Origin: Streptococcus sp. Marseille-Q6470
GTDB taxonomy: Bacteria > Bacillota > Bacilli > Lactobacillales > Streptococcaceae
Assembly (NCBI RefSeq): GCF_946902905.1
Contig: NZ_OX336385.1
Coordinates: forward strand, 372,001-436,000
Length of the DNA stretch: 64,000 nucleotides
Direction: 5' to 3'
Position numbers and translations under genes: made by a program. Of the stretch, positions 56,664-64,000 are shown piece by piece (position 1 is the stretch's first letter; the number at the start of each line of letters is the position of its first letter). The notes below the pieces were generated by a model. It was not told the origin of the DNA, made no database searches, and saw only the letters and a list, made by a program, of their open reading frames with translations.

Positions 56664-56750
56664 ATGATGAATATGCAAAACATCCGTAGTAGTTTTATAA
56701 GAAACTTAAACCTTAAAAATGTTATTTTTATAGCTTCTATAGTTTATTAA
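56664..56750 (+). other. 28-codon ORF in the lic1-element gap, possibly a truncated gene start
   Basis: In the 539-bp gap between tarI and the restriction genes, a short plus-strand ORF (MMNMQNIRSSFIRNLNLKNV, then IFIASIVY and stop) follows AAGGAAG twelve bases upstream. It lies where pneumococci have the divergent lic2 operon, so it could be a cut-off first gene. It may equally be chance. The rest of the gap is AT-rich with no other signal except a terminator. Confidence 0.3.
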
Positions 56751-56817
56751 ATTATTTTTATTTAGATTCAATTTTTAAAAATAAGTCAAAAAAAAGTCAC
56801 TGTAGTATCTAGATTGT

Positions 56818-56854
56818 ACAAAAAAGCAACACTGAATTCGATGTTGCTTTTTTT
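56818..56854. terminator. Terminator downstream of the restriction specificity gene
   Basis: AAAAAGCAACA (56821-56831) and TGTTGCTTTTTTT (56842-56854) form a stem with an A-run and a T-run on the sides, so it can act in both directions. Confidence 0.8.
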
Positions 56855-56882
56855 ATATCTTAAATATGTTTAATTTAAAAAA

Positions 56883-58043
56883 TTAATTTTTAGCTACTAC
56901 TTTCTTAGTTGCATTAATTCTTTCATCTGCGTATTTAACGACATCTTTAATAACCAACTTTACAATCGCTTTTGTAAAAATATTCATATAGTCAACATCT
57001 GGCTTTCCATTTTTGACAGGCAACAACATTTTTATATGCTTGCTTTGAGAACTTCTGAGTTTCTTCCCATAATCATATTTGCCTAAAACAGAGGTTCTCA
57101 TGGATGTTGTAATGAAAAGCATAGAATCTTTATTAAAAATGTTGTTTTCATTCCAATAAACACCTGTATCATCACCAGCTCCAAAATCATAAGGTCTATA
57201 AAAAGCATTACCAAAAATATCAAGTGTTATTGAATTTTTAGGAAACATTACAACTGGATTAGATATATAGTTTACGATCCCAGTGTTGGTTACTCCTGAC
57301 ATTACAAATGGAATACTGCCATCAATTTGATCAGATTTTTTCAAACGTCTACCTTGAGCTATCTTTTCAAAAATTTCTTGGTATTCAAATTCTTTGACTT
57401 CTATATTTTCATAATCTTGAAGAGCTTTTAGCTCTTCATCGGACAATTCATAATTGTCCAATCCGCTTACTTTTAAGTAAGCGGATAGCTCCGCTATACG
57501 CTCTGCCTCTAGCTCCGCTATACGCTCTGCCTCTAGCTCCGCTATAAACGTATCCATAAATTCAAAATCTATTTGTTCATTTTTTATTGGTAATGATATA
57601 TATTCATCTTTAACCTTAGTCCAGTTCGCTTTATTAGTCCATTCATATCTTCCATGAAGAATACTATTAATGATACTAGCAATGAATAATCCTGAATTTC
57701 TAGTAAACTTTCTAGATTTATTTTTCCAATCTATCGCATAAGCATCCTGTAGAACTGTGAATTTGTTTGCTTGATAAAAAGTCACTCCGGTATTTGCACC
57801 ATTTGCTGAAATCGTGATTACGTTCTGTAAAATTGTAGCACCATTCGCTGGGACATAGTTGTTCAGACCTTGATTTTCTATTCCTGCTGTCAATGCTGGG
57901 AGATTGTAAATTCCTTCAGGTTGTTTTCTTAATTCAGAAACTTTATACTTTAACGGCTTAACTTTTACCTTTTCAAATAACTCATCTAATTTATACTCGC
58001 CCCACTCAACTTCTTCTAATTTTATTGTGAGTGAGGCTTCTAT
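56883..58043 (-). CDS. Restriction-modification specificity subunit (HsdS/BcgI-B type), start codon uncertain
   Basis: About 386 residues with two target-recognition domains separated by a helical spacer (AELEAERIAELEAERIAEL). TRD1 runs from KLEEVEWGEYKLDELFEKV; TRD2 from EYQEIFEKIAQGRRLKKS. The frame is open back to the end of the M gene, but at the expected start (58041-58043) stands ATA; the first usual start is a TTG at 57893, which would cut off ~50 residues of TRD1. Partner of the fused RM protein next to it. Confidence 0.85.
   Translation of the reverse strand: MEASLTIKLEEVEWGEYKLDELFEKVKVKPLKYKVSELRKQPEGIYNLPALTAGIENQGLNNYVPANGATILQNVITISANGANTGVTFYQANKFTVLQDAYAIDWKNKSRKFTRNSGLFIASIINSILHGRYEWTNKANWTKVKDEYISLPIKNEQIDFEFMDTFIAELEAERIAELEAERIAELSAYLKVSGLDNYELSDEELKALQDYENIEVKEFEYQEIFEKIAQGRRLKKSDQIDGSIPFVMSGVTNTGIVNYISNPVVMFPKNSITLDIFGNAFYRPYDFGAGDDTGVYWNENNIFNKDSMLFITTSMRTSVLGKYDYGKKLRSSQSKHIKMLLPVKNGKPDVDYMNIFTKAIVKLVIKDVVKYADERINATKKVVAKN
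57421..57546. repeat. Tandem 24-bp repeats and palindromes in the specificity gene spacer
   Basis: The 24-bp unit AGCTCCGCTATACGCTCTGC plus CTCT occurs at 57487-57510 and 57511-57534, with a half copy to 57546, coding AELEAERI repeats. Next to it lies a 26-bp palindrome (57461-57486, ATCCGCTTACTT / AAGTAAGCGGAT) and two smaller ones (57441-57459, 57421-57435). Confidence 0.85.
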
Positions 58044-60094
58044 TTTCCCAGCTTTTCAACCTCTTCTGTTCGATTTTTTAACAAATTAGAAACTTCCCAA
58101 GATAAGTAATCTCCAATTGTTTTCTTAAAATCATCTAAAGTAGGCTTCAAGTCAATAGGTGCTGATTGATTCCAGTCATTTCCGCTTGTTACATCAATAT
58201 GACCTTCATAGTATTCCTCTTCGGATAAATACTGTAGTTTACTTTTGCCATATTTCACTAAATCAACAACTTCTTGATATTTTTCCTTAGCATGATCTGT
58301 ATCTCTAAGATTATTGCTTGCTTTCTTACGATTAGTTCTGGTATAACCATCATTTGTGAAATCAATAAATTTTACAATATAGTCATTTTCATGCGCTTCT
58401 CCAACTCGGAAAACATAGATATATGTTTGAACACTAGATTTTCCAACAAATAAATCAATAGGCATTTTGATACTTGCAAGTAGTCTATTCGATTTCAAAA
58501 TCTCCTTGTTAATATCCGTTGCCTTGCCACTTCCAGCCGAACCTTGAATAATAATAGAAGCATACCCCTTATCCATCATAGAAAGTGCACGTTTAACAAA
58601 AATCATACCATTGCCATCTGCTGAATATGGAGGATTAAGGACAAATGCTGTCGCTGGAAATCTCTCGTCAGTCTTGCCATAGCCATACTTACCATTAAAT
58701 TGTGTTAGAGAGTCTTCGTTGATGATGTTCGATGAACCATCCCCCATCATAATCATATTTAGAACAGCAAGCATATAAACAGATGATAGGATTTCTAAAC
58801 CTAAGAGTTGATTTGCTTTAATTTCAGCCTCTTTTTTGTATAGTGCATCAGGAGAAGTAATTTTAGCTTTGGCGTCATTAAGCATTTCATTCATAGCTGA
58901 TACCAGAAGTCCAGCAGAACCAGTTGCAAAGTCCCAAACATAAGAGTCTTTATCAACACGAGCTAATTTTACTAATAAAGTAGCTACGTAGGATGGAGTT
59001 AGAACAACATCATTTAACTTATCTTGTGTAAAACCTAACCATGAATACATCTCATTGAAAAGTTTTCCAGTAAAGTCAGTATTCAAGCCAATCTTATAGT
59101 AAATTCCCAAATCATCAACAATCTTACTGAATACCCTTTTTAGTTGGCTTTCTCCATTTACTGGCTTGTTAATATTGTCTGTAGTCAGTGTATTTTTCAA
59201 GGTACGAATAATTAGCTCTTTTTTGGCTTTTGGAATTTTTTTCTCTTTCAAGAAAGAGTTAACTTTTCTAATAACAATATCACCATCTCTATTATCTTCC
59301 TCAGTTGATGATTTTAAATCTTCCTTATCTAATGGTTTTACTTTACCTGGTACACCCAAAGTAGCAATAATAGAAGCAGCTACTAGATACACACGGTCAT
59401 TTTCACCTAAACCTTTTTCATTTTGATAAATATCATTGTTAAGTTTAGTTAAACTTGCATCAATTTCTTTCTCACGTTGCTCTTTTAATTTTTCAGCTTC
59501 CTCAGCGGTTAACTCCAAGGACTTTACTTTATCAATAAAGGCATCAAAATTTCCTGATTTCAAAAAAGATAGGTCAGTATAATCATCTACTTTTTGACCG
59601 ATACCAAAGTTATCTTTTGAAACATAGTAGACCCCGATTTGAGTTCGAAGTTCCCCTTGCTCATCTTTATATCCAGTTACTCCTATAGATATAATATTGG
59701 TATAACTTGTGTAATGTAACAATGCATTTGCATAGTGTACTGCTCCGTTTACAGCAAAAGAATTGATATTTGAATAATTTGGTTCATTCTTACTCTTTCG
59801 ATTATCTACTTGACCATCGCTATCAAGTTTCTCTAATTTATCTTTATAACCTTTATACTCAATTAAAATCGGCCAATAATCTGTGTGCTTATCTTGTAGT
59901 AATAATTTCGCATCTGGACGATTCCCGCCTTTTCCACCATTCTTTGAAGCATATTCCAATAAAGCCTTATCGATTTCTGCATTTAATGTTTCTTGTTCTA
60001 ATTTATAATCTAAACCATAAGATTTCAACCAACCATTGACTAAATCAGCCACCATAGGCTCAACTGATTGAATTTTTGCTTTTCCTTTTGCCAT
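58040..60094 (-). CDS. Fused restriction endonuclease-N6-adenine methyltransferase (BcgI-A-like)
   Basis: 684 residues. An N-terminal PD-(D/E)xK-type nuclease is suggested by RPDAKLLLQDKHTDY followed by PILIEYKGY (residues ~58-82). A linker of helices leads to a gamma-class methyltransferase with SAM motif WDFATGSAGLLVSAM and catalytic NPPY in FVLNPPYSADG. One polypeptide with both activities plus a separate S subunit is the BcgI-like (type IIB/IIG) layout; no hsdR is nearby. It ends 4 bp into the S gene. Confidence 0.88.
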   Translation of the reverse strand: MAKGKAKIQSVEPMVADLVNGWLKSYGLDYKLEQETLNAEIDKALLEYASKNGGKGGNRPDAKLLLQDKHTDYWPILIEYKGYKDKLEKLDSDGQVDNRKSKNEPNYSNINSFAVNGAVHYANALLHYTSYTNIISIGVTGYKDEQGELRTQIGVYYVSKDNFGIGQKVDDYTDLSFLKSGNFDAFIDKVKSLELTAEEAEKLKEQREKEIDASLTKLNNDIYQNEKGLGENDRVYLVAASIIATLGVPGKVKPLDKEDLKSSTEEDNRDGDIVIRKVNSFLKEKKIPKAKKELIIRTLKNTLTTDNINKPVNGESQLKRVFSKIVDDLGIYYKIGLNTDFTGKLFNEMYSWLGFTQDKLNDVVLTPSYVATLLVKLARVDKDSYVWDFATGSAGLLVSAMNEMLNDAKAKITSPDALYKKEAEIKANQLLGLEILSSVYMLAVLNMIMMGDGSSNIINEDSLTQFNGKYGYGKTDERFPATAFVLNPPYSADGNGMIFVKRALSMMDKGYASIIIQGSAGSGKATDINKEILKSNRLLASIKMPIDLFVGKSSVQTYIYVFRVGEAHENDYIVKFIDFTNDGYTRTNRKKASNNLRDTDHAKEKYQEVVDLVKYGKSKLQYLSEEEYYEGHIDVTSGNDWNQSAPIDLKPTLDDFKKTIGDYLSWEVSNLLKNRTEEVEKLGK

Positions 60095-60186
60095 TTAATA
60101 AAACTCCTATTTCGACAGTATTTCATGCTATTATACCATGAATTATCGTAGATAAAGTAAAATCCACAAAAAATGTTGTTTACAAA

Positions 60187-61323
60187 TTATTTAACGGTTC
60201 TTTCGAATTCATCTATTTGTTTTATTTTCGATAACTTTATAAATCTATCTTCTGAAAAACGATGTGATGCTTTAATCAAAAACATCTCACTTTCAAAATA
60301 CTCCTGCTCAATATTACCAAATATATCTTTTTGCAAATTCTCTAATTGTTCAATATAAACTTCACTTGCCTCTAACAATTCCAACATAACATCCATTTCA
60401 TTTTTTTCTGCTCTAGTAATATAGTACCCATATTCTTCTGAACATCTACTTATATCTAAAATCATTAACTCATCACCTAGTTTTAAATCATCAAGTAGAA
60501 TACTATAAGCTCTATTTCCTAGTGAATTATTTGTATTCTTATTAAGGATCGGTTCAAGTATATCTTTGTTTGATTTACGAAACGCATCTTCAAAATTTTG
60601 AAAATGAATTATTTCTTTTTTTAATTGATAACGACCATTACTGTCTTTAGATTCATAACTGTACTCACTTCTTAAAAATTCTAAAAAATTTTCCATAATT
60701 GTTTCAGATACATCAGAAAGACAAAATAAATAAACAGACTCTGCAAATGTATCAACATGATTATTTTTAGAATCATTTTCAAAAATACAATCATAATTTT
60801 TATAATGTTCTGTATATTGTTCAAATGCAAGTTCTCTCGCATATGGAACATAATCCAATAATATTTTTTGAATATAGAAAGAATATTCCTCGTCACTTTC
60901 CAAATCTAAAAATAAATTCAAAAAGAAATTGAATTTATCTTTTTGTGTAAATTCTTTATCAAACCCCCAAAACAATTCTTGAAGTGTTCTAAATTCTAAA
61001 TTTTCACTTCTCATTCTTTCCTCATCTGATTTTATAGAAGACGTTGTAATTAAATCTGCTTTCAATTTAATATTATCAATCAACGACTGAGCAACTGTAA
61101 GTGATAATTTTTCAACGAGTATATCTGAATCTAATTCTCGTATTTCTTTTATAATTTTTGGTTTATTTTTGTAAATGTGAGTATTTCTAATTTTTTTTAG
61201 TTTCTTATATCTAATATCTCTACTATTTCTCAAAGATACTCTTCTAGAATTTATCAACTCAATACGTTCATTTATTCGTTTCTGACAATTAGACAAATAA
61301 TATTTCAATAAATTAGTGACCAT
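60187..61323 (-). CDS. Unrecognised 378-residue protein beside the restriction system
   Basis: Soluble, AT-rich gene. N-terminal ~90 residues are strongly basic and helical (KKLKKIRNTHIYKNKPKIIK), likely coiled-coil; the middle and C-terminal parts are acidic and helical (LFLDLESDEEYSFYIQKILL). No enzyme or nucleic acid motif was recognised. It lies 92 bp upstream of the RM gene on the same strand and could be co-expressed cargo, perhaps a defence or regulatory protein; this is inference from position only. Confidence 0.7.
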   Translation of the reverse strand: MVTNLLKYYLSNCQKRINERIELINSRRVSLRNSRDIRYKKLKKIRNTHIYKNKPKIIKEIRELDSDILVEKLSLTVAQSLIDNIKLKADLITTSSIKSDEERMRSENLEFRTLQELFWGFDKEFTQKDKFNFFLNLFLDLESDEEYSFYIQKILLDYVPYARELAFEQYTEHYKNYDCIFENDSKNNHVDTFAESVYLFCLSDVSETIMENFLEFLRSEYSYESKDSNGRYQLKKEIIHFQNFEDAFRKSNKDILEPILNKNTNNSLGNRAYSILLDDLKLGDELMILDISRCSEEYGYYITRAEKNEMDVMLELLEASEVYIEQLENLQKDIFGNIEQEYFESEMFLIKASHRFSEDRFIKLSKIKQIDEFERTVK

Positions 61324-61495
61324 AATACACCTCTATAAAAACGGATTATTTCAGTTAAAATTATAACATTCAATCCTTATATTTTCAATTTTTAGGTGAT
61401 ATGATTAAAGCATATAGAAATTACAAGTTGAATTTCTATTCGATATCTCCTGCTAGTGGAGAACTTGCTAGCTAGAAAGTTAAGAGGTAGTCAAT

Positions 61496-61789
61496 ATGAT
61501 TACAAACTTGAAGCAGACGCTTCGTAAATTATATGCTTATAGGTTGATAAACTACGGAAACACAGCTTATCAACATATTACTAATGACTGGCATTTTGAA
61601 AATGTACCAACTCAATTAAAAGAGCTCTGGCATGGACAAGATGTTGTTTCTTTCATAACTCTATCTATCGCTTATGACTCAGATATTGATTTTATGTCAC
61701 ATCATGAGCTAGTTCGCAGGATTGATAATGAATATTATCTAATAGCTCGTTTGGAAAAAATTTTTTCAGACCTTAGAAGAAGAAAGTAG
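61496..61789 (+). CDS. Small protein of the mobile element, unknown function
   Basis: 97 residues, starting MITNLKQTLRKLYAYRLINY with AAGAGG upstream. Contains NVPTQLKELWHGQDVVSF. First gene of a plus-strand set leading into the coupling protein; small genes in this position are common in Tn916-like and IME transfer modules. No domain recognised. Confidence 0.65.
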   Translation: MITNLKQTLRKLYAYRLINYGNTAYQHITNDWHFENVPTQLKELWHGQDVVSFITLSIAYDSDIDFMSHHELVRRIDNEYYLIARLEKIFSDLRRRK

Positions 61790-61798
61790 GTACTAATA

Positions 61799-62140
61799 AT
61801 GGCAAAAACTAACTGGAATAGAACTCTTGAGGAGGTTCTCAAACAAAAAACACAACCCATAGTAATGGTTAGCGAGAAAACAGGTAATGAGTATACAACT
61901 GATGTTGTTCCTGTTTTGAACGTTGTATCAATTGGTTCAATTGAAGAAATTGATGGAAAATTTAAATATTCAATTGTAGACACAAACAACGATCTTGAAT
62001 ATACTATCAAAACATCAAATAAGGTTGAAGTAAAGTTTGGTACAATTCTTCAATTCAAAAATGTACGTGGCGGTGCAACAGCTAGTGGTGTAGGATGGTA
62101 TGTTGCTGATTCAGTAACTGTGGTTCAACGCAATGCGTAA
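61799..62140 (+). CDS. Small conjugation-module protein (YdcP/DUF961-like position)
   Basis: 113 residues, beta-rich: TVEY-type strands and the end KFGTILQFKNVRGG then GVGWYVADSVTVV. This resembles the DUF961/YdcP proteins that precede the FtsK-like coupling gene in Tn916-type elements. The similarity is in size, fold pattern and place, not proven homology. Overlaps the coupling protein gene by 8 bp. Confidence 0.7.
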   Translation: MAKTNWNRTLEEVLKQKTQPIVMVSEKTGNEYTTDVVPVLNVVSIGSIEEIDGKFKYSIVDTNNDLEYTIKTSNKVEVKFGTILQFKNVRGGATASGVGWYVADSVTVVQRNA

Positions 62141-63485
62141 GCGTAAATTCAGAAGAATCAAACCAACTTCTAATTGTAAATTACAAGGCTATCAAATCTC
62201 TCTGATAGCCTTTGTGGTTACGATTAGTTTAACTGGCTTGCTACTCTACATAAGTCTTTCAAATTCTATATTGGCACCGTATATTGCAAAACCGCTACTG
62301 CTCTTCTACTTACTAGATGCTATATTTTTATCGCTATTAGTTCTTCTATTTACAAAACGAGAAGAAGTATCAACAATTTCAATACCTCCAATGTCTAGCA
62401 AATCAAAAAAACTGGCTAAAAAACTGAAACAACTATTTAATGATAAACAAATAACCGATGTTCTAAAACTTTCAAACTCCACTAGATACGGAGATGAAAT
62501 GCCCGAAATTTCTGTCTGGGTTAATGAAACCTTAATAGATGGATATATAGCCATTGAAAATATCGCTAATTGGGAGCGTGCAGACCGTGAAAAGTTTGAA
62601 CAGCGAGTATCTGGAATACTATCAGGTAAATATCAACGTTTCTCTGTTGTCAACTCCGAACTAACTGCTGGAGATAGCTATATTCTCTTCTATTTTGAAG
62701 ATACACTTACTTCACAGCGTTTGATTGTAAAAGACAATATAGATTCATTAAAGCCATTTGTAAACGATGATACACATGCAATAAAGCTATCAAAAGACCT
62801 AATATGGCATTCGGATATTGTACCCATGATGTCTATCATTGCACGAACAAGAGCAGGGAAATCAGTGTTAGCTGGTCGATACTTGGCTAAACTAATGTTG
62901 TTACAAGGTTGGACAGTTGAATACAATTCTGCTAAATACGACCGATACGTCAAGGAATTTAACGGTCAATCAGAACCTACCAAGATTGTTGAACGTGCTG
63001 AATATTGGTGTAGCATTATGGATGATCGACTTTCAAAAATCAATGAAGCAGGAAAAGAAAAGTATCTTGAAATGGAACACATGCCAAATATTGGCTTGTT
63101 CTTCGATGAACTCGGAAATCTAAATGCTTCATTAGAATCACTAGACAAGACTGATAAAGCATTAAAAGCAACTTCACGCTGGACCAATGCAATAAACAGA
63201 CTATCTGCGACTGGTGGCTCTGCTGGTATTCATATCATTGCTATTAGTCAGTTTGCAACAAAAGAAGGATTTTTACCTTCCTTGGCTCGTGTAAATTGCT
63301 CCGATGCTGTAATCATGTTAGGTGGTGCTGCCGATTCTGCTGATGAACGTAAATATCTGATGTCTGGTTTTGCAGATATGGCTAAAAGAAGTTATGGAAA
63401 AGGTCAGGGACTAGCTCGGATTTTAGGTTCTGGTAAAAAGTGGGAAGTGCCACACTTCTATGAAACGCCGTGGTTTGAAGAATAG
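62133..63485 (+). CDS. FtsK/TcpA-like conjugation coupling protein
   Basis: 450 residues. Two N-terminal transmembrane helices (about residues 22-44 and 52-72), then an ATPase with the P-loop IIARTRAGKSVLAGRYLA and Walker B NIGLFFDELGNL. Size and layout match the Tn916 Orf21/TcpA family, which brings single-stranded DNA to the secretion channel or, in mobilizable elements, to a helper's channel. Followed by an inverted-repeat region and a further gene. Confidence 0.9.
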   Translation: MRKRKFRRIKPTSNCKLQGYQISLIAFVVTISLTGLLLYISLSNSILAPYIAKPLLLFYLLDAIFLSLLVLLFTKREEVSTISIPPMSSKSKKLAKKLKQLFNDKQITDVLKLSNSTRYGDEMPEISVWVNETLIDGYIAIENIANWERADREKFEQRVSGILSGKYQRFSVVNSELTAGDSYILFYFEDTLTSQRLIVKDNIDSLKPFVNDDTHAIKLSKDLIWHSDIVPMMSIIARTRAGKSVLAGRYLAKLMLLQGWTVEYNSAKYDRYVKEFNGQSEPTKIVERAEYWCSIMDDRLSKINEAGKEKYLEMEHMPNIGLFFDELGNLNASLESLDKTDKALKATSRWTNAINRLSATGGSAGIHIIAISQFATKEGFLPSLARVNCSDAVIMLGGAADSADERKYLMSGFADMAKRSYGKGQGLARILGSGKKWEVPHFYETPWFEE

Positions 63486-63494
63486 TGAAATATA

Positions 63495-63655
63495 ATCCAT
63501 TTGTGTTTCAACTAGAGAAATCTGTTGAATTAACAAATGGATTCATGACGAAGCCGACGAGTCATAAGGTCGGTTATCTTTGAAAAAGATGAAACACTTT
63601 TAAATCTAACTATGTCTAACGCGTGCACGGCACTGGGCTTGTCAAGTGCCGTGCA
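63495..63655 (+). other. Inverted-repeat cluster, candidate oriT or replication origin
   Basis: Between the coupling gene and the next gene lie three hairpins. They are ATCCATTTGT/ACAAATGGAT (63495-63504, 63533-63542), ATGAC/GTCAT (63545-63569 region), and a perfect 11-bp TGCACGGCACT/AGTGCCGTGCA (63624-63634, 63645-63655) with a 10-nt loop. In Tn916-like modules oriT sits at this place, between orf21 and the relaxase gene. The last hairpin has no T-run, so it is not a normal terminator. Confidence 0.55.
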
Positions 63656-63763
63656 TATTCAAAAACCTAGGAATATCAAGTATTTGAGCGAATTATAAAA
63701 ATTAGTTCTCTTGATTTATCTAGGGAATAGTTAGAAGAATAATTAAAACAAGGAGTTCTTAAT

Positions 63764-64000
63764 AATGAACAAAAATAAAAAAGACGCAAACCTAACTGCT
63801 ATCATGCTGGTCCAACAACTGGAAGATGAACACTGGAAAACTTGGCAAGATAAAACAGCTTTAAAAAAGGCTAGAGATGAAAGTAATATCCGCCCCCTAC
63901 TTGAGATAGTCACTGATAAACTAAATAAAGCTGATATTACTGTTAAAGAGGCTTACGGAATCAAACACGATAAAGACGAGATAAACGTTTGGAATCAAGA
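63764..64000 (+). CDS. Mobile-element protein, N-terminal part (cut by window edge)
   Basis: 79 codons are visible from MNKNKKDANLTAIMLVQQLE, with AGGAG eight bases upstream. Charged and helical (KAYGIKHDKDE-type segments near the edge). By place after the coupling protein and candidate oriT it could be the relaxase/replication initiator or a small gene before it; the visible part shows no motif that decides. Confidence 0.6.

Larger units (their letters stand above)
56818..64000. mobile_element. Integrative mobilizable/conjugative element, left part
   Basis: Restriction-modification genes, an unknown AT-rich gene and a Tn916-like transfer module (small proteins, coupling ATPase, candidate oriT) follow one another next to lic1. 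No integrase or attachment repeat is visible; the right end is beyond the window, and the left boundary somewhere in 56,400-56,880 is a guess. Confidence 0.55.

Noticed and set aside
57421-57486. CRISPR-like repeats in the specificity gene
   Set aside because: The repeats are tandem without spacers and lie in frame inside a coding sequence.
56883-60094. Classical type I HsdRMS system
   Set aside because: No hsdR is nearby and the methyltransferase protein carries an N-terminal nuclease-like segment, which fits a BcgI-like layout better.
63624-63655. Intrinsic terminator of the coupling protein gene
   Set aside because: The stem is strong but no T-run follows it, and it lies 140 bp after the stop codon; a transfer or replication site is more likely.

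Overview
This window looks like the chromosome of a Mitis-group Streptococcus close to S. pneumoniae, S. mitis or S. oralis. The evidence is a BOX intergenic repeat, the zinc-responsive pht/adcAII locus, the phosphocholine lic1 genes (tarI-tarJ-licA-licB-licC), the PvaA/Pmp23 lysozyme-like protein, and the gene run tdk-prfA-prmC-ywlC-GNAT-glyA-ndpA-pvaA-DUF1002-rlmCD, which keeps pneumococcal order. The larger blocks are arranged differently from the pneumococcal order I remember, so I do not name a species. No rRNA, tRNA or CRISPR was seen.

Left part (1-14,300): the start of an Orn/Lys/Arg decarboxylase sits behind a ~330-nt structured leader or ncRNA with its own promoter and terminator. 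Next comes a dense, mostly minus-strand array of small soluble or membrane proteins: DUF4261, NTF2-like, CbrC/UPF0167, DUF1877 and several unrecognised ones. It resembles an array of orphan immunity genes with no toxin in view. Decay is visible: a nonsense-split DUF4261 gene, a DUF1877 tail remnant, and two related membrane proteins on opposite strands. The array ends with a DUF4300-like lipoprotein, an RDD protein, a lipid kinase and more small unknowns.

Middle-left (14,500-28,800): a MerR-ABC transporter operon with a typical 19-bp-spaced MerR promoter; an ADP-ribosylglycohydrolase, a hydrolase, a nucleotidyltransferase-like gene, a CPBP protease, a broken peptidase E and an AAC(6')-like acetyltransferase. 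Then follows a ~5.5-kb macrolide-resistance element of the Mega/Tn1207.1 type, with mef and msrD, their leader peptides MTASMRLR and MYLIFM, and umuC-associated genes. It is flanked by 15-bp direct repeats that are the 3' end of the 23S rRNA methyltransferase gene rlmCD.

Middle (28,800-52,150): housekeeping genes (translation termination, thymidine kinase, glycine hydroxymethyltransferase, mnmE, ferrochelatase, peptidase T), the AdcR-controlled zinc locus (two polyhistidine-triad proteins and AdcAII), ribF with an apparently leaderless promoter, and pyrK-pyrDb behind a PyrR attenuator.

Right part (52,150-64,000): lic1 genes for choline uptake and activation, then an AT-rich mobile segment. 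The segment carries a BcgI-like fused restriction-modification protein with its specificity subunit, an unrecognised 378-residue protein, and conjugation-type genes (FtsK/TcpA-like coupling protein, a cluster of inverted repeats that may be an oriT, and a gene cut by the window edge). This is probably an integrative mobilizable or conjugative element next to lic1, where pneumococci have lic2.
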